A stretch of DNA of 8,668 bases from an uncultured Actinomyces sp. (GCA_938030835.1 CALHID010000316.1:1-8668); one strand, 5' to 3'; counted from the first letter of the stretch, positions 1 through 6,417 are shown. Notes: a model not told the origin generated them from the letters alone. Numbers and translations are program-made.

Positions 1-835
1 CAGTCGGGAAAGGACCCTCCCCCACTCGAGTCGTGTAGGCCTTCGCCACGCCAACGACGCAATCGATGCGAGTCGGGCCAACACCCGCACCCGCGAGCGC
101 ACCACCAGCAGTCGGATTGGAGGAAGTGACGAAGGGGTAGGTTCCATGGTCGATATCGAGCATGGTCGCCTGACCGCCCTCGAAAAGAACGGTTTCGCCG
201 CGGTCGAGAGCGTCATTCACGACCAAGGACACATCGCACATCATCGGTTCGATGCGCTCTGCGAAAGACAGAAGGTGATCGGTCACTTCGGCGGGGTCCA
301 GGGTCGGCAGGCCCACGGCCTCAAAAATCGTGTTCTTGGGAGCCAGAGCGGCTTCAACCTTGGCGCGAAGGGCCTCGGGGTGGAAAAGATCCTGAATGCG
401 GATGCCAATGCGGTTCATCTTATCGGCATAGGTCGGGCCAATACCGCGACCTGTCGTGCCGATCTGATTGTTGCCGCGAGCACGCTCATTCGCTTGATCC
501 ATCAGGCGGTTATACGCGGGAATGATGTGTGCATTCGCTGAGATGAGCAGTCGCGAGCAGTCCACACCGCGGCCTGAGATCTCGGCAAGTTCCTCGAAAA
601 GAACATCGAGGTCGACGACGACGCCATTGCCAATGATCGGGGTGACACCCTCGGAGAGAATTCCCGCGGGAAGTAGGTGAAGCGCGTACTTTTCACCGTC
701 GATAACAACCGTGTGACCTGCATTGTTACCGCCGTTGAACTTAACGACGTAATCGGTGTGTTGTCCCAGCTGGTCGGTAGCTTTTCCCTTGCCTTCGTCG
801 CCCCATTGGGCGCCGAGAACGATGACGGCGGGCAT
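1..835 (-). CDS. purA: Adenylosuccinate synthetase, N-terminal 278 residues (runs off the window)
   Basis: The enzyme joins IMP and aspartate using GTP to make adenylosuccinate, the first committed step from IMP to AMP, in the cytosol. I translated the minus strand from ATG at 835 to the window edge with no stop or frameshift. The N-terminus MPAVIVLGAQWGDEGKGK carries the GTP/IMP loop GDEGKGK with the catalytic Asp at residue 13. NGGNNAGHT follows near residue 34, then IGTTGRGIGPTY near 126, GTYPFVTSSNPTAGG near 231, and TTRVGEGPFPT at the edge. About 150 C-terminal residues of a usual ~430 are missing. The start is fixed by GGAG five bases upstream and by family alignment. The next gene on the same strand (DUF456) ends 160 bases upstream, so purA probably has its own promoter. 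Confidence 0.97.
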   Translation of the reverse strand, partial: MPAVIVLGAQWGDEGKGKATDQLGQHTDYVVKFNGGNNAGHTVVIDGEKYALHLLPAGILSEGVTPIIGNGVVVDLDVLFEELAEISGRGVDCSRLLISANAHIIPAYNRLMDQANERARGNNQIGTTGRGIGPTYADKMNRIGIRIQDLFHPEALRAKVEAALAPKNTIFEAVGLPTLDPAEVTDHLLSFAERIEPMMCDVSLVVNDALDRGETVLFEGGQATMLDIDHGTYPFVTSSNPTAGGALAGAGVGPTRIDCVVGVAKAYTTRVGEGPFPT

Positions 836-840
836 GTTTT
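836..840 (-). promoter_or_regulatory. Spacer between the GGAG Shine-Dalgarno (841-844) and the purA start
   Basis: On the minus strand the sequence reads CGGAG-AAAAC-ATG. GGAG pairs with the 16S rRNA tail at a normal spacing of five bases and supports the start at 835. It contrasts with four genes in this window that lack such a site. Confidence 0.75.
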
Positions 841-873
841 CTCCGTTTTTCAATGCATTGCGGGTATGAAGTT

Positions 874-907
874 GTTGCGTGCGCAGGGCGCAACGGATTC
901 AAGTTTA
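874..907 (-). promoter_or_regulatory. Candidate purA promoter with a hairpin at the predicted mRNA 5' end
   Basis: On the minus strand TAAACT (902-907) fits the actinobacterial -10 pattern TANNNT. It predicts a transcript start near 895 and a 5' leader of about 60 bases. A perfect 6-bp inverted repeat, GTTGCG (874-879 on the plus strand) with CGCAAC (889-894), has a 9-base loop and would fall at the very start of that mRNA. No convincing -35 is visible. The whole 836-995 gap holds nothing else clear apart from a GC-rich palindrome near 959-978. Confidence 0.3.
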
Positions 908-995
908 GCCGAGGATCGCCAGAGGCGAGAGGGACCTTCCGGGCGAGGCCGCTGAGTAGCGATCGCGGCGCGTCCGCGCTTTTCTCAGTCCTTGC

Positions 996-1493
996 TTAGG
1001 CCGCAGCGGGGCTCTGGAGTAGCAGACCGACAACCCACAATGTCGCGGCGCTCAAAGCAGCAATCAGTTCAATCGCAATGGTCCAGCCAAAAGCCTTGAG
1101 TGCAACAACCGTGGCCTTCCAGGCCTTCTGAGTGTCCTGGTTACGCAGGTATTCCACAATGAAGATGGCAGCAATCATGCCCAGAATCAGCCCCAGAGGC
1201 AGGCCGATAAACCAACCGACAAAACCGCCAATTCCTCCCCACACCAGGGTGGATTGGGGAATTCCTGCCTTGGTCATTCCTCGGGCTGGGATGATGTATT
1301 TCAGGATTGTTCCCAGAATCAAGATGGCAGCGGAAATAGCAAAAATGATCCACGCGCTGCGTGTCCCGGTCATCCATGCCCACACCAAAATCGCACCGCC
1401 AACGAAGGGTGAAGACGGCCAAACTTGGACAACGGCACCGATCACACCAAAAAGGATGACGGCTGCGATGATCAAGACTGCTGTGAGACTCAT
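996..1493 (-). CDS. DUF456 family integral membrane protein, 165 aa
   Basis: The protein is small and very hydrophobic with no known biochemical role. I recognise the DUF456 pattern: a first membrane helix (about residues 4-24), a short Pro-containing turn (WPSSPF, 25-30), a second hydrophobic stretch, a helix at 46-66, the motif LKYIIPARGMTKAG (64-77), a Gly-rich pair of helices (85-115) with GxxxG-like spacing, and a last hydrophobic region (130-158). A longer reading frame starts at 1598, but those 35 extra residues are polar, unlike the family, and overlap the divergent gene. ATG at 1493 is preferred. It has no Shine-Dalgarno, but TATGAT ends 6 bases upstream, suggesting a leaderless mRNA. 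It lies between purA and a divergent unknown gene. Family assignment is from memory of its pattern; the function is unknown. Confidence 0.85.
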   Translation of the reverse strand: MSLTAVLIIAAVILFGVIGAVVQVWPSSPFVGGAILVWAWMTGTRSAWIIFAISAAILILGTILKYIIPARGMTKAGIPQSTLVWGGIGGFVGWFIGLPLGLILGMIAAIFIVEYLRNQDTQKAWKATVVALKAFGWTIAIELIAALSAATLWVVGLLLQSPAAA

Positions 1494-1499
1494 GAATGG

Positions 1500-1505
1500 A
1501 TCATA
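1500..1505 (-). promoter_or_regulatory. TATGAT -10 box, leaderless start of the DUF456 gene
   Basis: The minus strand reads TATGAT-CCATTC-ATG. The hexamer differs from TATAAT at one position, and its distance puts the transcript start on the A of the start codon. There is no purine-rich ribosome binding site in the preceding 20 bases. No good -35 hexamer is seen 16-19 bases upstream. Confidence 0.5.
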
Positions 1506-1511
1506 GCGTTT

Positions 1512-1539
1512 TTGAATTGAGAATCTTTCACGGCATGAT
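1512..1539 (+). promoter_or_regulatory. Weak candidate promoter for the 201-aa unknown gene
   Basis: TTGAAT (1512-1517) and CATGAT (1534-1539) are separated by 16 bases and each match the consensus at four of six positions. The site lies in the same 76-bp divergent gap as the DUF456 -10 box, so the two promoters would lie back to back. Matches of this quality are common by chance. Confidence 0.25.
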
Positions 1540-1569
1540 TGACCTAGCGCCCCAGCGAAGGAGTGAAGG

Positions 1570-2175
1570 ATGGGTTTCATTAAACACCGAGATCCCAATA
1601 AACATCCCGGTTTTCTTACGACGTCAGTCGCTCGCTATTCAGCAATGTACCCAGTCAATGAATCGCCCGAGCACGCTGTGGGACGCTGCCTTGATTTTTG
1701 GAATCGTTTCGGCGCACGCGGGGAGACTCCCGGATACAGGGAGGAGCTTGCCCTTCACGGGTGGACTGGGACCGAGATCATTATCGGCTCGGACTTCAAA
1801 GAGTGGCTGTGGTCTGGAGTTACTGATGATTGGGTGAACTTCATGCCACGTTTGTTCCCACAAAAACTCAAACGTTCGATGCTTGGGATGAACCGATTGA
1901 TGATTGCCGCCCGCCGCGCATCCACAGAGGGCGAGTTCTTTACAGAGCTTTACTGCACTCCAAGCGACATCATCGCGAATAATGACTCGATTCTGAACGA
2001 TGTCTTATACGTGACACTGCACCAGTTCGAAGAGGAATACCAAAGCACTGGTCTCTTACGCGGGGGCGCAATGTATTTCTACGCTGACGACCTGCCGAAA
2101 GACCATTTCTTAGAGACGCAAAATATCTACTGCATCCGCAGGGATGTTAAGCGCCGCGCCAAAGGCAGGATTTAA
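1570..2175 (+). CDS. Hypothetical soluble protein, 201 aa, family not recognised
   Basis: I do not recognise a family. The start ATG at 1570 has AAGGAG six bases upstream, which is strong support for a real gene, and a hairpin terminator follows the stop directly. The protein has no signal peptide and no membrane segment. It is mixed alpha/beta in character, with tryptophans at 44, 65, 79, 81 and 88 and cysteines at 40, 129 and 188. The middle reads GWTGTEIIIGSDFKEWLWSG (64-83), followed by a basic stretch (99-116) and an acidic one around 152-157 (QFEEEY). The C-terminus is strongly basic (RRDVKRRAKGR). No catalytic signature is evident. It stands alone on the plus strand between the divergent DUF456 gene and converging rlmB, so its neighbours give no functional hint. 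It could be lineage-specific. Confidence 0.8.
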   Translation: MGFIKHRDPNKHPGFLTTSVARYSAMYPVNESPEHAVGRCLDFWNRFGARGETPGYREELALHGWTGTEIIIGSDFKEWLWSGVTDDWVNFMPRLFPQKLKRSMLGMNRLMIAARRASTEGEFFTELYCTPSDIIANNDSILNDVLYVTLHQFEEEYQSTGLLRGGAMYFYADDLPKDHFLETQNIYCIRRDVKRRAKGRI

Positions 2176-2180
2176 GGAGA

Positions 2181-2205
2181 TGCTCCCTGCCTGAGGCAGG
2201 GAGCA
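2181..2205 (+). terminator. Hairpin terminator between converging genes
   Basis: A perfect 11-bp stem, TGCTCCCTGCC (2181-2191) with GGCAGGGAGCA (2195-2205), has a 3-base loop TGA. It begins five bases after the stop of the 201-aa gene and 25 bases beyond the rlmB stop. On the plus strand it is followed by TTGTT, on the minus strand by TCTCCTT. Neither is a long U tract, but the stem is strong enough to serve both converging transcripts. Confidence 0.8.
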
Positions 2206-2230
2206 TTGTTCCCACTGAGCGCTACTTTCG

Positions 2231-3217
2231 CTACTTTTCTGCGCGCGCGCGACGAAGCGAATCGACCTCGTACAGGGCAATTCCCGTTGCAACTGCTGCG
2301 TTCAGCGACTCAACCGAGGAAGCAATCGGAATTGAAACGATTTGATCGCAGGTCTGGCGAACGAGGCGAGAAAGACCATTACCTTCAGCACCAGTGACGA
2401 CGACCAGCGGCCCATCCGCCAGCTTCAGGTCGCGCAGTTCAGTGTCGCCACCACCATCGAGGCCAACGACGAAGAACCCGGCCTTCTTGCAGTCCTCGAG
2501 GGCACGAACAAGATTGGTAGCACGCGCAACGGGCACGCGAGCTGCGGCACCGGCCGAGACCTTCCATGCAGTGGTATTTACACCCGCACTGCGACGCTCT
2601 GGGATGATCACACCATCAGCGCCGAATGCACCGGAACTACGCAAGACAGCGCCCAGGTTATGCGGATCGGTGACCTGATCCAGTGCTACCAAAAGCGGAA
2701 TACCCAGCTGCTGCAAAGAATCTGCAATGAGGTCCTCAACATCGCGGTATTCGTAACCGCGCACTTCGATAGCAACGCCCTGGTGTACTGCGCCATCGGT
2801 GGCAACATCGAGGTCGCGGCGCGTCACTTCGTAGACGGGTGCGCCCAGTCCCGAGGCCAGGCGGACAACTTCCTCAACGCGATCGTCCTTCACGTTGTCA
2901 AGGACGAAAACACGTTCGATCGGCACTCCCGCACGCGCGGCCTCGGCGACGGGATTACGACCGGCGATGAGTTCATGTCCCTCGGCGATCTTGATGGAGG
3001 ATTTCGCGCGAGCGCGTGCGATTGCGGCTTCCTGGGCCTCGCGAGCTTCACGCGCTTTCTTACGCTTAAACGCGGGATGGTAGGTGCGGTCTTCGGCCTT
3101 GGGGGTTGGCCCCTTACCTTCGAGGCGACGGCGCGAGTGGCCACCGGTGCCGACCTTCGGGCCCTTCTTCGAGCCAGGCTTCCTTACGGCGCCGCGACGT
3201 CCATCATTTCCAGCCAT
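2231..3217 (-). CDS. rlmB: 23S rRNA (guanosine-2'-O-)methyltransferase, TrmH/SpoU family (RlmB type), 328 aa
   Basis: The enzyme transfers a methyl group from SAM to a ribose 2'-OH in 23S rRNA; E. coli RlmB modifies G2251 in the peptidyl-transferase P loop. Residues 1-75 form a very basic, low-complexity tail (RRGAVRKPGSKKG, KRKKAREARE), typical of actinobacterial members. A substrate-binding domain (about 78-155, with ELIAGRNPVAEA) is followed by the SPOUT knot: motif 1 DPHNLGAVLRSSGAFG (184-199), motif 2 VTGAEGNGLSRL (274-285), motif 3 IPIASSVESLNAAVATG (296-312). The frame opens at 3250, but ATG at 3217 has AAGGAG five bases before it and is the likely start. It lies downstream of cysS on the same strand, as in mycobacteria. 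The exact target base is inferred; a related TrmH-family target is possible. Confidence 0.93.
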   Translation of the reverse strand: MAGNDGRRGAVRKPGSKKGPKVGTGGHSRRRLEGKGPTPKAEDRTYHPAFKRKKAREAREAQEAAIARARAKSSIKIAEGHELIAGRNPVAEAARAGVPIERVFVLDNVKDDRVEEVVRLASGLGAPVYEVTRRDLDVATDGAVHQGVAIEVRGYEYRDVEDLIADSLQQLGIPLLVALDQVTDPHNLGAVLRSSGAFGADGVIIPERRSAGVNTTAWKVSAGAAARVPVARATNLVRALEDCKKAGFFVVGLDGGGDTELRDLKLADGPLVVVTGAEGNGLSRLVRQTCDQIVSIPIASSVESLNAAVATGIALYEVDSLRRARAEK

Positions 3218-3241
3218 CGTGTCTCCTTGTTTCTTCGTGAA

Positions 3242-3264
3242 CTGACACAAGCATACGGTGTCAG
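3242..3264 (-). promoter_or_regulatory. Inverted repeat enclosing a possible -10 box upstream of rlmB
   Basis: CTGACAC (3242-3248) and GTGTCAG (3258-3264) form a perfect 7-bp inverted repeat with a 9-base centre. On the minus strand the centre contains TATGCT (3250-3255), which fits TANNNT and would give a leader of about 26 bases that includes the rlmB ribosome binding site. It could be an operator over a promoter. There is no U tract after it, so it does not look like a cysS terminator. Confidence 0.35.
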
Positions 3265-3314
3265 GTACGCATCGGGGCGGCTAGGGCGCGCGCTAATCGG
3301 TTTCGCACCCGCAT
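3261..3314 (-). CDS. Possible 17-residue small ORF between cysS and rlmB
   Basis: On the minus strand the sequence GGAGGTGA (plus-strand positions 3320-3327) sits five bases before an ATG at 3314. This is a near-perfect match to the anti-Shine-Dalgarno and the strongest ribosome binding site in the window. The frame encodes MRVRNRLARALAAPMRT and stops with TGA at 3261-3263. The peptide has five Arg and no acidic residue and could form a basic amphipathic helix. It begins 27 bases after the cysS stop and ends 43 bases before the rlmB start in a different frame, so it could be a leader peptide for rlmB or a small protein in its own right. The stop falls inside the rlmB-upstream inverted repeat. 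It could instead be a chance ORF or the remnant of a lost gene start. Confidence 0.45.
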   Translation of the reverse strand: MRVRNRLARALAAPMRT

Positions 3315-3341
3315 GCTAGTCACCTCCACGAACCGGACGAA

Positions 3342-4805
3342 TTATCCAAGGCTCCAGGTTGCTCCATCTTTTCCATCGGCAACCTGAACACCAGCTTCGG
3401 CCAGTCGATCACGGATTTGATCGGCAGTGGACCAATCCTTGTCAGCGCGCGCCTGGGCACGCTGCTCAAGCAATGCACCAACAAGCACGTCAAGCGCATG
3501 CTTTTGCGGGTCCTCAGGTGCTTCTCCCGAGGCCGATACCCCCGCCCCAGCATTTGCCCACTGGGGTGATGCCGGATCCAGGCCGAGAACATCAAGCATG
3601 GAGCGGACCAGGATCTGCTGGCGCTTAATCGCTTGAGTATCCCCTTCAGCCAAGGCAATATTGCCCAGTTTGAGCTGCTCATGAACCGCTGCCAATGCAC
3701 CGGCAACATTGAGATCATCATCCATGGCATTGGTGAAGGCTTCGGGGAGCTCAGCCGGAGTCAGCTGAAGTTCTTCTGGGCTTGCTGCACCAACGGCCTC
3801 GATTGATCGGGTAACGAAAGCTGAGAACTTCTCCCAGGCGGCGTTTGCATCCGGAAGAGTGTCAGGCCCCCACTCAATAGCACTGCGGTAATGCACTGTT
3901 GAAAGTGCCCAACGCACTGCAGCCGCGGGGAAGTCCTGTGTCAGAGTCTCAATTGAAAGAACATTTCCCAAAGACTTCGACATCTTTTCGCCCTTGGTGG
4001 TCACCCAGGCGTTATGGACCCACAACTGCGCAAAATCCCATCCCGCAGCGTGCGATTGCGCCTGTTCATTTTCGTGGTGAGGGAAGCGCAAATCGATGCC
4101 ACCACCGTGAATATCGAAGGTTTCACCCAAGTAGCGGTAGGACATCGCAGAGCATTCGAGGTGCCAACCTGGACGTCCCCTTCCCCAGGGCGAATCCCAC
4201 GAAGCGGTTACGGGTTCCTCTGGTTTTGCGGCTTTCCACAAGGCAAAGTCACGCGGATCCTTCTTCCCGGCCTCGGTCGCGGAATCAATCTGCGATTCGT
4301 CTTCGGTTGTGCGCATGTCTTCAAGGCGCTGGTGAGTCAGCGAGCCATAGTCCTTTTGCGAGGCCACCGAGAAGTAGACGTTTCCTGCGCCGTCGCTGTA
4401 TGCGTGACCGCGATCGACCAAACGTTGGATCAGAGCAATCTGTTCTGGGATGTGTCCGGTCGCACGCGGTTCATAGGTGGGGTCAAGCACACCAAGCTTG
4501 TGATAAGCCTCAGTAAATTCACGCTCATAGCGCTGCGCCCACGCCCACCAGGGCACGCCGGCTTCTGCAGACTTACGAAGGATCTTGTCATCAATATCCG
4601 TGACATTACGGATGTAGGTCACCTCAAGACCGCTGCGCTTAAGCCAACGAATCAAGGAATCGAAAGCGACCGCAGAACGCAAATGCCCAACGTGCGGAGA
4701 ACCCTGAACGGTTGCACCACACAGGTAAATTCCCACATGTCCGGGCACCACTGGATTCAGTGGCTGCAAGCGTGCGGTTTTCGAATCGTACAGGTGAAGG
4801 CTCAT
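3342..4805 (-). CDS. cysS: Cysteinyl-tRNA synthetase, 487 aa
   Basis: This class I synthetase charges tRNA-Cys with cysteine in the cytosol. The Rossmann catalytic domain carries HVGH (38-41, the HIGH motif) and KMSKS (274-278). The zinc site that selects cysteine is complete: Cys29 in YLCGATVQ, Cys218 in WHLECSAM, and His243 and Glu247 in FPHHENE. GGGIDLRFPHH and the following region match the family, and the rest is the helical tRNA-binding domain and small C-terminal domain. ATVQ after the first zinc Cys and the overall form agree with actinobacterial CysS rather than the paralogous mycothiol ligase MshC, which is shorter. The start at ATG 4805 lacks a well-spaced Shine-Dalgarno: GAAGG ends one base before it, and TACCAT ends six bases before it. 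It lies 70 bases after thrC on the same strand. Confidence 0.96.
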   Translation of the reverse strand: MSLHLYDSKTARLQPLNPVVPGHVGIYLCGATVQGSPHVGHLRSAVAFDSLIRWLKRSGLEVTYIRNVTDIDDKILRKSAEAGVPWWAWAQRYEREFTEAYHKLGVLDPTYEPRATGHIPEQIALIQRLVDRGHAYSDGAGNVYFSVASQKDYGSLTHQRLEDMRTTEDESQIDSATEAGKKDPRDFALWKAAKPEEPVTASWDSPWGRGRPGWHLECSAMSYRYLGETFDIHGGGIDLRFPHHENEQAQSHAAGWDFAQLWVHNAWVTTKGEKMSKSLGNVLSIETLTQDFPAAAVRWALSTVHYRSAIEWGPDTLPDANAAWEKFSAFVTRSIEAVGAASPEELQLTPAELPEAFTNAMDDDLNVAGALAAVHEQLKLGNIALAEGDTQAIKRQQILVRSMLDVLGLDPASPQWANAGAGVSASGEAPEDPQKHALDVLVGALLEQRAQARADKDWSTADQIRDRLAEAGVQVADGKDGATWSLG

Positions 4806-4834
4806 ACCTTCATGGTAAAGGGTGCCACCTTCAT
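4802..4834 (-). other. Ten-codon upstream frame overlapping the cysS start, with an 8-bp direct repeat
   Basis: On the minus strand ATG at 4834 opens MKVAPFTMKV and ends at TGA (4802-4804), which overlaps the cysS ATG in the arrangement ATGA. The octamer ATGAAGGT occurs twice (4827-4834 and 4806-4813 on the plus strand), 21 bases apart, so the peptide itself repeats MKV. There is no Shine-Dalgarno before the first ATG and no Cys codon. It may be a coupling device or simply a small duplication. Confidence 0.2.
4812..4817 (-). promoter_or_regulatory. TACCAT -10 box, possible leaderless start of cysS
   Basis: The minus strand reads TACCAT-GAAGGT-ATG. The hexamer fits TANNNT, and the six-base distance places the transcript start on the start codon. 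The AAGG in the spacer is too close to act as a normal ribosome binding site. If used, cysS would have a promoter separate from thrC. Confidence 0.35.
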
Positions 4835-4875
4835 TTGGAGACCGGTTCGGCTTCCGGGACCGTGTAACGAAGAAA

Positions 4876-6330
4876 TTAGCGCTCTGGCTTGACCTTGCTC
4901 CGAATAAGCTCTTTCAAGGCATCAACGTCGCGAGGTAACTCAACAACCCTCTGCTCATGCCCTTCAATATCCGCAAAACGGGGCGGTACCGGCGGGACAA
5001 AACCAACGGCCTCGACAATGGTTTCTTCAAACTTCACGGGAAGCGCAGTCTCCATCACCGCGACGGGACCATCAAGTTTGCCGCGCAATTGGCGAGCAAC
5101 CTGCACCCCATCGGCAGTGTGCGGATCCAAGAGGTAGTGCGACTCCTCCCAGGTGCGCCGAATTTGGGCCAGCCGATCTGCGTGAGTTGACGAGGCCGCG
5201 AAGAAGCCGAAGTTCTGCTGAAGTTTTGCGAATTCTTCGGTTTGAGAAAGATCGAAATACCCCTGAGTAGCAACCTGGTTGAAAAGATCGCGCGTTCGGG
5301 CCGCGTCCCGCCCAAGGAGATCAAAGATAAAACGTTCGAAGTTCGAGGCCTTCGAAATATCCATCGAAGGCGAGGAAGTCGCAAGAGTATCTTCACTGCT
5401 TCGAACCCGGTAGACGCCCGTTCGGAAGAACTCCTCAAGAACGTTATTTTCGTTTGTCGCAACGACCAGGGATTCAAGGGGAAGCCCCATTTGGCGGGCA
5501 ATATGCGCTGCGCAGATGTTACCGAAATTACCGCTGGGGACGACGACATTGAGGCGCAGGTCAGCCTTGCCTGTCTGAAGGCGAATGCGCAGCCAGGAGG
5601 CAATGTAATACACAACCTGTGCCAGCAAACGGGCCCAATTGATGGAGTTAACCGCACCGATATGCCACTGCTGTTTGAAGTCGGCATCGATGTTGACGGC
5701 TTTAACGAGGTCTTGACAGTCGTCAAAAACGCCCTCGACTGCGACATTGACGATGTTGTCGTCAAGGAGGGAGAACATCTGTGCGCGCTGGAAGGGAGTC
5801 ATACGTCCAGCGGGGGTGAGCATAACGACGCTGAGCCCTGAGCGGCCTCGGAGCGCGTATTCTGCAGCGCTTCCGGTGTCACCCGAGGTTGCACCAACAA
5901 TGGTCAACCAATCACCGCGTCGGCCCAGCTCATATTCGAATAATTCACCAAGAAGCTGCATTGCCATGTCTTTAAATGCGGCGGTAGGGCCATTAGAAAG
6001 ATGGGCAAGCCAGAGGTTTTCTTCTTCGCTCACACACGTAACCGGCACAATTTCGGGGTCCGAAAATACGGGGATACGGTAGGCACGAGCGCAGATTCCA
6101 TCGAGATCCTCGCGCGGAATGTCATCAATGAAGAGCGACAGTACTTCAGCAGCAAGCGCGGCGTAACCGTGCTGAGTAAGCACGTCCTGCCAACGATTCA
6201 GCTGCTCAGCGCTGAGCTGGGGGTATGTTTCGGGCAGGTAGAGCCCGCCGTCCGACGCAAGACCTGCGAGCAAGATGTCGCAGAAGGAGGCGGAAGCGGC
6301 CTGAGGATCTCTGGTCGAAATGTAACGCAC
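4876..6330 (-). CDS. thrC: Threonine synthase, 484 aa
   Basis: This PLP enzyme converts O-phosphohomoserine to threonine and phosphate, the last step of threonine synthesis. The N-terminal domain (RYISTRDP, GLASDGGLYLPE at 23-34) is characteristic of the long E. coli/yeast-type synthases rather than the ~350-aa type common in many actinobacteria. The PLP lysine is K120 in NGPTAAFKDMAMQ, and the phosphate and cofactor loops are GATSGDTGSAA (146-156) and VPSGNFGN (264-271). The start is GTG at 6330; AGGGTGAG just upstream is a weak Shine-Dalgarno, and TAGGGT ends six bases before it, so a leaderless start is possible. It precedes cysS by 70 bases and diverges from ispF. I see no other threonine pathway genes (hom, thrB) in the window. 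Confidence 0.95.
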   Translation of the reverse strand: MRYISTRDPQAASASFCDILLAGLASDGGLYLPETYPQLSAEQLNRWQDVLTQHGYAALAAEVLSLFIDDIPREDLDGICARAYRIPVFSDPEIVPVTCVSEEENLWLAHLSNGPTAAFKDMAMQLLGELFEYELGRRGDWLTIVGATSGDTGSAAEYALRGRSGLSVVMLTPAGRMTPFQRAQMFSLLDDNIVNVAVEGVFDDCQDLVKAVNIDADFKQQWHIGAVNSINWARLLAQVVYYIASWLRIRLQTGKADLRLNVVVPSGNFGNICAAHIARQMGLPLESLVVATNENNVLEEFFRTGVYRVRSSEDTLATSSPSMDISKASNFERFIFDLLGRDAARTRDLFNQVATQGYFDLSQTEEFAKLQQNFGFFAASSTHADRLAQIRRTWEESHYLLDPHTADGVQVARQLRGKLDGPVAVMETALPVKFEETIVEAVGFVPPVPPRFADIEGHEQRVVELPRDVDALKELIRSKVKPER

Positions 6331-6336
6331 GATCTC

Positions 6337-6342
6337 ACCCTA
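6337..6342 (-). promoter_or_regulatory. TAGGGT -10 box, possible leaderless start of thrC
   Basis: The minus strand reads TAGGGT-GAGATC-GTG. It fits TANNNT at the same spacing as the DUF456, cysS and ispF sites. The same bases also form a weak Shine-Dalgarno (AGGGTGAG), so the two readings compete. No good -35 is seen. Confidence 0.35.
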
Positions 6343-6365
6343 CCGTGAGCAGATGGCTAGAGAAG

Positions 6366-6381
6366 GATGAATCGTTTCATC
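6366..6381. promoter_or_regulatory. Perfect palindrome in the thrC/ispF divergent gap, candidate operator
   Basis: GATGAA (6366-6371) and TTCATC (6376-6381) are perfect 6-bp inverted arms around TCGT. The centre lies about 43 bases upstream of the thrC start and 75 bases upstream of the ispF start, in the upstream region of both predicted promoters. Size and symmetry suit a dimeric regulator. No regulator can be named from the sequence. Confidence 0.3.
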
Positions 6382-6417
6382 TGAGACGCTTTGAGTCGGG
6401 AGCCAGAAAGTGGACGC

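Noticed and set aside
959..983. GC-rich hairpin CGCGG-N5-CCGCG followed by CTTTT on the plus strand
   Set aside because: It resembles a terminator in the plus direction, but no plus-strand gene precedes it, and in the direction of the DUF456 transcript no U tract follows.
996..1598. Longer 200-aa form of the DUF456 protein starting at 1598
   Set aside because: The extra 35 residues are polar and unlike the family, they overlap the start of the divergent gene, and the inner ATG at 1493 has a well-placed -10 box.
1496..1837. A plus-strand frame starting before the 201-aa gene in another frame
   Set aside because: It overlaps a gene with a good ribosome binding site and terminator and has no such signals itself.
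2342..3319. A 325-codon plus-strand open frame opposite rlmB
   Set aside because: It is antisense to a complete, well-conserved RlmB and its translation shows no recognisable domain. Long antisense frames are common opposite GC-rich genes.
3265..3341. A possible tRNA-like segment between cysS and rlmB
   Set aside because: A stretch resembling part of a T-arm (GGTGCGAAACC) is present on the minus strand, but no acceptor stem or anticodon arm can be folded around it, and the small ORF explains the region better.
4841..4862. Hairpin CGGTTC/GGGACCG between thrC and cysS as a thrC terminator
   Set aside because: The stem is short, has a wobble or mismatch depending on strand, and is not followed by T residues on the minus strand.
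4014..4892. A 292-codon plus-strand open frame opposite cysS
   Set aside because: It lies almost wholly opposite the CysS gene with all its motifs intact; the translation resembles no protein family and no ribosome binding site supports it.
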